NCBI GenBank assembly: GCA_017414435.1 | Contig: JAFQMN010000009.1 | Coordinates: 62,001-126,000 of the forward strand | Direction of reading: 5' to 3' | Length of the DNA: 64,000 nt | Source: Oscillospiraceae bacterium | GTDB taxonomy: Bacteria; Bacillota; Clostridia; Oscillospirales; Ruminococcaceae | Shown here: positions 63,101 to 64,000 of the stretch, piece after piece | How the letters are laid out: each line of letters opens with the position of its first letter | Position numbering within the stretch: position 1 is the stretch's first letter | Program-made: the position numbers and the translations under genes | Notes under the pieces: model-generated | Told to the model about the DNA's origin: nothing | Seen by the model: the letters and a program-made list of their open reading frames with translations, nothing else | Databases searched by the model: none

Positions 63101-64000
63101 TTATTGTAATTTTTTACTCAAATAGTAACCGGTATACGATTTTGGATTTTTAGCCACCTCTTCTGGAGTTCCTTCACAAACAATTTCACCACCAAAATCT
63201 CCACCTTCTGGCCCTAAATCAATGATATAATCAGCATTTTTAATAACATCTAAATTATGTTCTACAGTTATAACTGTGCTGCCTGCATCAACAAGCTTGT
63301 GCAGAACTAAGATTAGTTTATCAACATCTGCAAAGTGTAGACCGGTGGTAGGTTCATCTAACAAATACAAATTTGACCCGGGGGATTGTTTGCTAAGCTG
63401 AGCCCCCAGTTTAACTCGCTGAGCTTCTCCACCAGAAAGTGTTGTAGAAGACTGACCGAGCTTTATATAGCCTAGACCAATTTCATATAAACTTTTTAAT
63501 TTTCGTTTAATTTTAGGGATATTATCAAAGAAGATTACAGCTTCTTCTATTGTCATATCGAGTACATCAGCGATATTTTTATTTTTGTATCTAACATTTA
63601 AAGTTTCTCTGTTATAGCGAGCTCCACCACAAACTTCGCAGGGCATAAAAACATCCGGCAAAAAGTGCATTTCAATTCTAAGCATACCGTCACCAGCACA
63701 AGCTTCGCAACGGCCACCAGCCACATTAAAAGAGAATCGCCCAGCACTGTAACCTTTAGCTTTAGCTTCTGGCAGACTAGCGAATAATTCTCTAATATCA
63801 GAAAAAACAGAGGTATAAGTAGCAGGGTTAGAACGAGGGGTTCTGCCAATCGGGCTTTGATCTATATTAATAAGCCTTGCGATATTTTCTTTACCAATAA
63901 TTGCTTCGTGCTTACCAGGTATAGCATTTCCTTTACTCAGAGCACGATAAAGAATTTGGTTGATGAGAGTACTTTTACCGGAGCCAGAAACCCCAGTAAC
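63101..64000 (-). CDS. uvrA: Excinuclease ABC subunit A, C-terminal part (5' end outside window)
   Basis: DNA damage sensor of nucleotide excision repair. The frame is open from the stop at 63101 to the right edge: 300 codons, beginning [17 protein letters not shown] (second Walker A). Zinc finger CEACAGDG...CEVCGG, signature [13 protein letters not shown], Walker [13 protein letters not shown] and VEHN switch follow. The internal ATG at 63724 and another-frame ORF there are not a frameshift. About two thirds of the gene is missing to the right. Confidence 0.97.
   Translation of the reverse strand, partial: VTGVSGSGKSTLINQILYRALSKGNAIPGKHEAIIGKENIARLINIDQSPIGRTPRSNPATYTSVFSDIRELFASLPEAKAKGYSAGRFSFNVAGGRCEACAGDGMLRIEMHFLPDVFMPCEVCGGARYNRETLNVRYKNKNIADVLDMTIEEAVIFFDNIPKIKRKLKSLYEIGLGYIKLGQSSTTLSGGEAQRVKLGAQLSKQSPGSNLYLLDEPTTGLHFADVDKLILVLHKLVDAGSTVITVEHNLDVIKNADYIIDLGPEGGDFGGEIVCEGTPEEVAKNPKSYTGYYLSKKLQ

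Noticed and set aside
63598-63849. Overlapping minus-strand ORFs that look like a frameshift in uvrA
   Set aside because: The uvrA frame is continuously open from 63101 to 64000; the second ORF is an out-of-frame shadow and the break is only the missing start codon.

Overview
The window looks like the chromosome of a low-GC, anaerobic Gram-positive of class Clostridia, probably host- or gut-associated. The evidence is the strong AT bias, RBS-driven genes with many TTG starts, a rubrerythrin, Asp23/DAK and DarA genes, a class-B-type sortase, and tandem Spo0A-type boxes. I cannot name a species.

Layout. 1-1752: end of ffh, then rpsP and khpA. 1853-10744: tRNA-Val followed by a complete nine-gene V-type ATPase operon. 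10763-17776: housekeeping genes (lysS, GNAT, TfoX-like, ruvX, PHP phosphatase, ispE, RNase J, rubrerythrin). 17777-23427: a self-contained RiPP locus with tandem 0A boxes and a promoter, a radical SAM/SPASM maturase, two Cys-rich precursors, an M16 peptidase and an ABC exporter. 23469-25886: tRNA-Leu, rarA and a GrpB-type fusion. 26006-42199: pheST, an orphan RnfA-like membrane protein with a lipoprotein, then Asp23/DAK, decarboxylase-like, darA, holB, ricT, M42 peptidase, rbfA, nrnA, truB, a shortened ribF, a TrkA-type protein and a type-4 UDG. 42165-43754: a small phage-like regulatory module (sigma-like HTH, small coiled coil, XRE repressor, ImmA/IrrE peptidase). 43784-54562: lipoprotein, single-frame prfB, zinc-ribbon membrane protein, sortase, and a complete F-type ATP synthase operon ending in a strong terminator. 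54602-57744: MerR/TipAS regulator and PBP1A on the minus strand.

57835-62819 is the most unusual part. A three-gene phage capsid operon (decoration-like protein, prohead protease, HK97-type major capsid) has its own promoter, operator-like palindrome and terminator, but no terminase, portal or tail genes. It is followed by a diversity-generating retroelement: avd, an Asn-codon-rich template repeat, a structured spacer and a DGR reverse transcriptase. No matching variable repeat is present in the window, so the target must lie elsewhere. A convergent gene for a Ser/Thr-rich secreted peptide follows, then the 3' part of uvrA at the right edge.

Functionally, the cell carries both rotary ATPases. 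The F-type c subunit has a two-carboxylate Na+-type motif, whereas the V-type K subunit lacks the Gln typical of Na+ V-rings, so the two may couple different ions. The RiPP cassette is complete for making, trimming and exporting two related Cys-rich peptides and may be switched by Spo0A.
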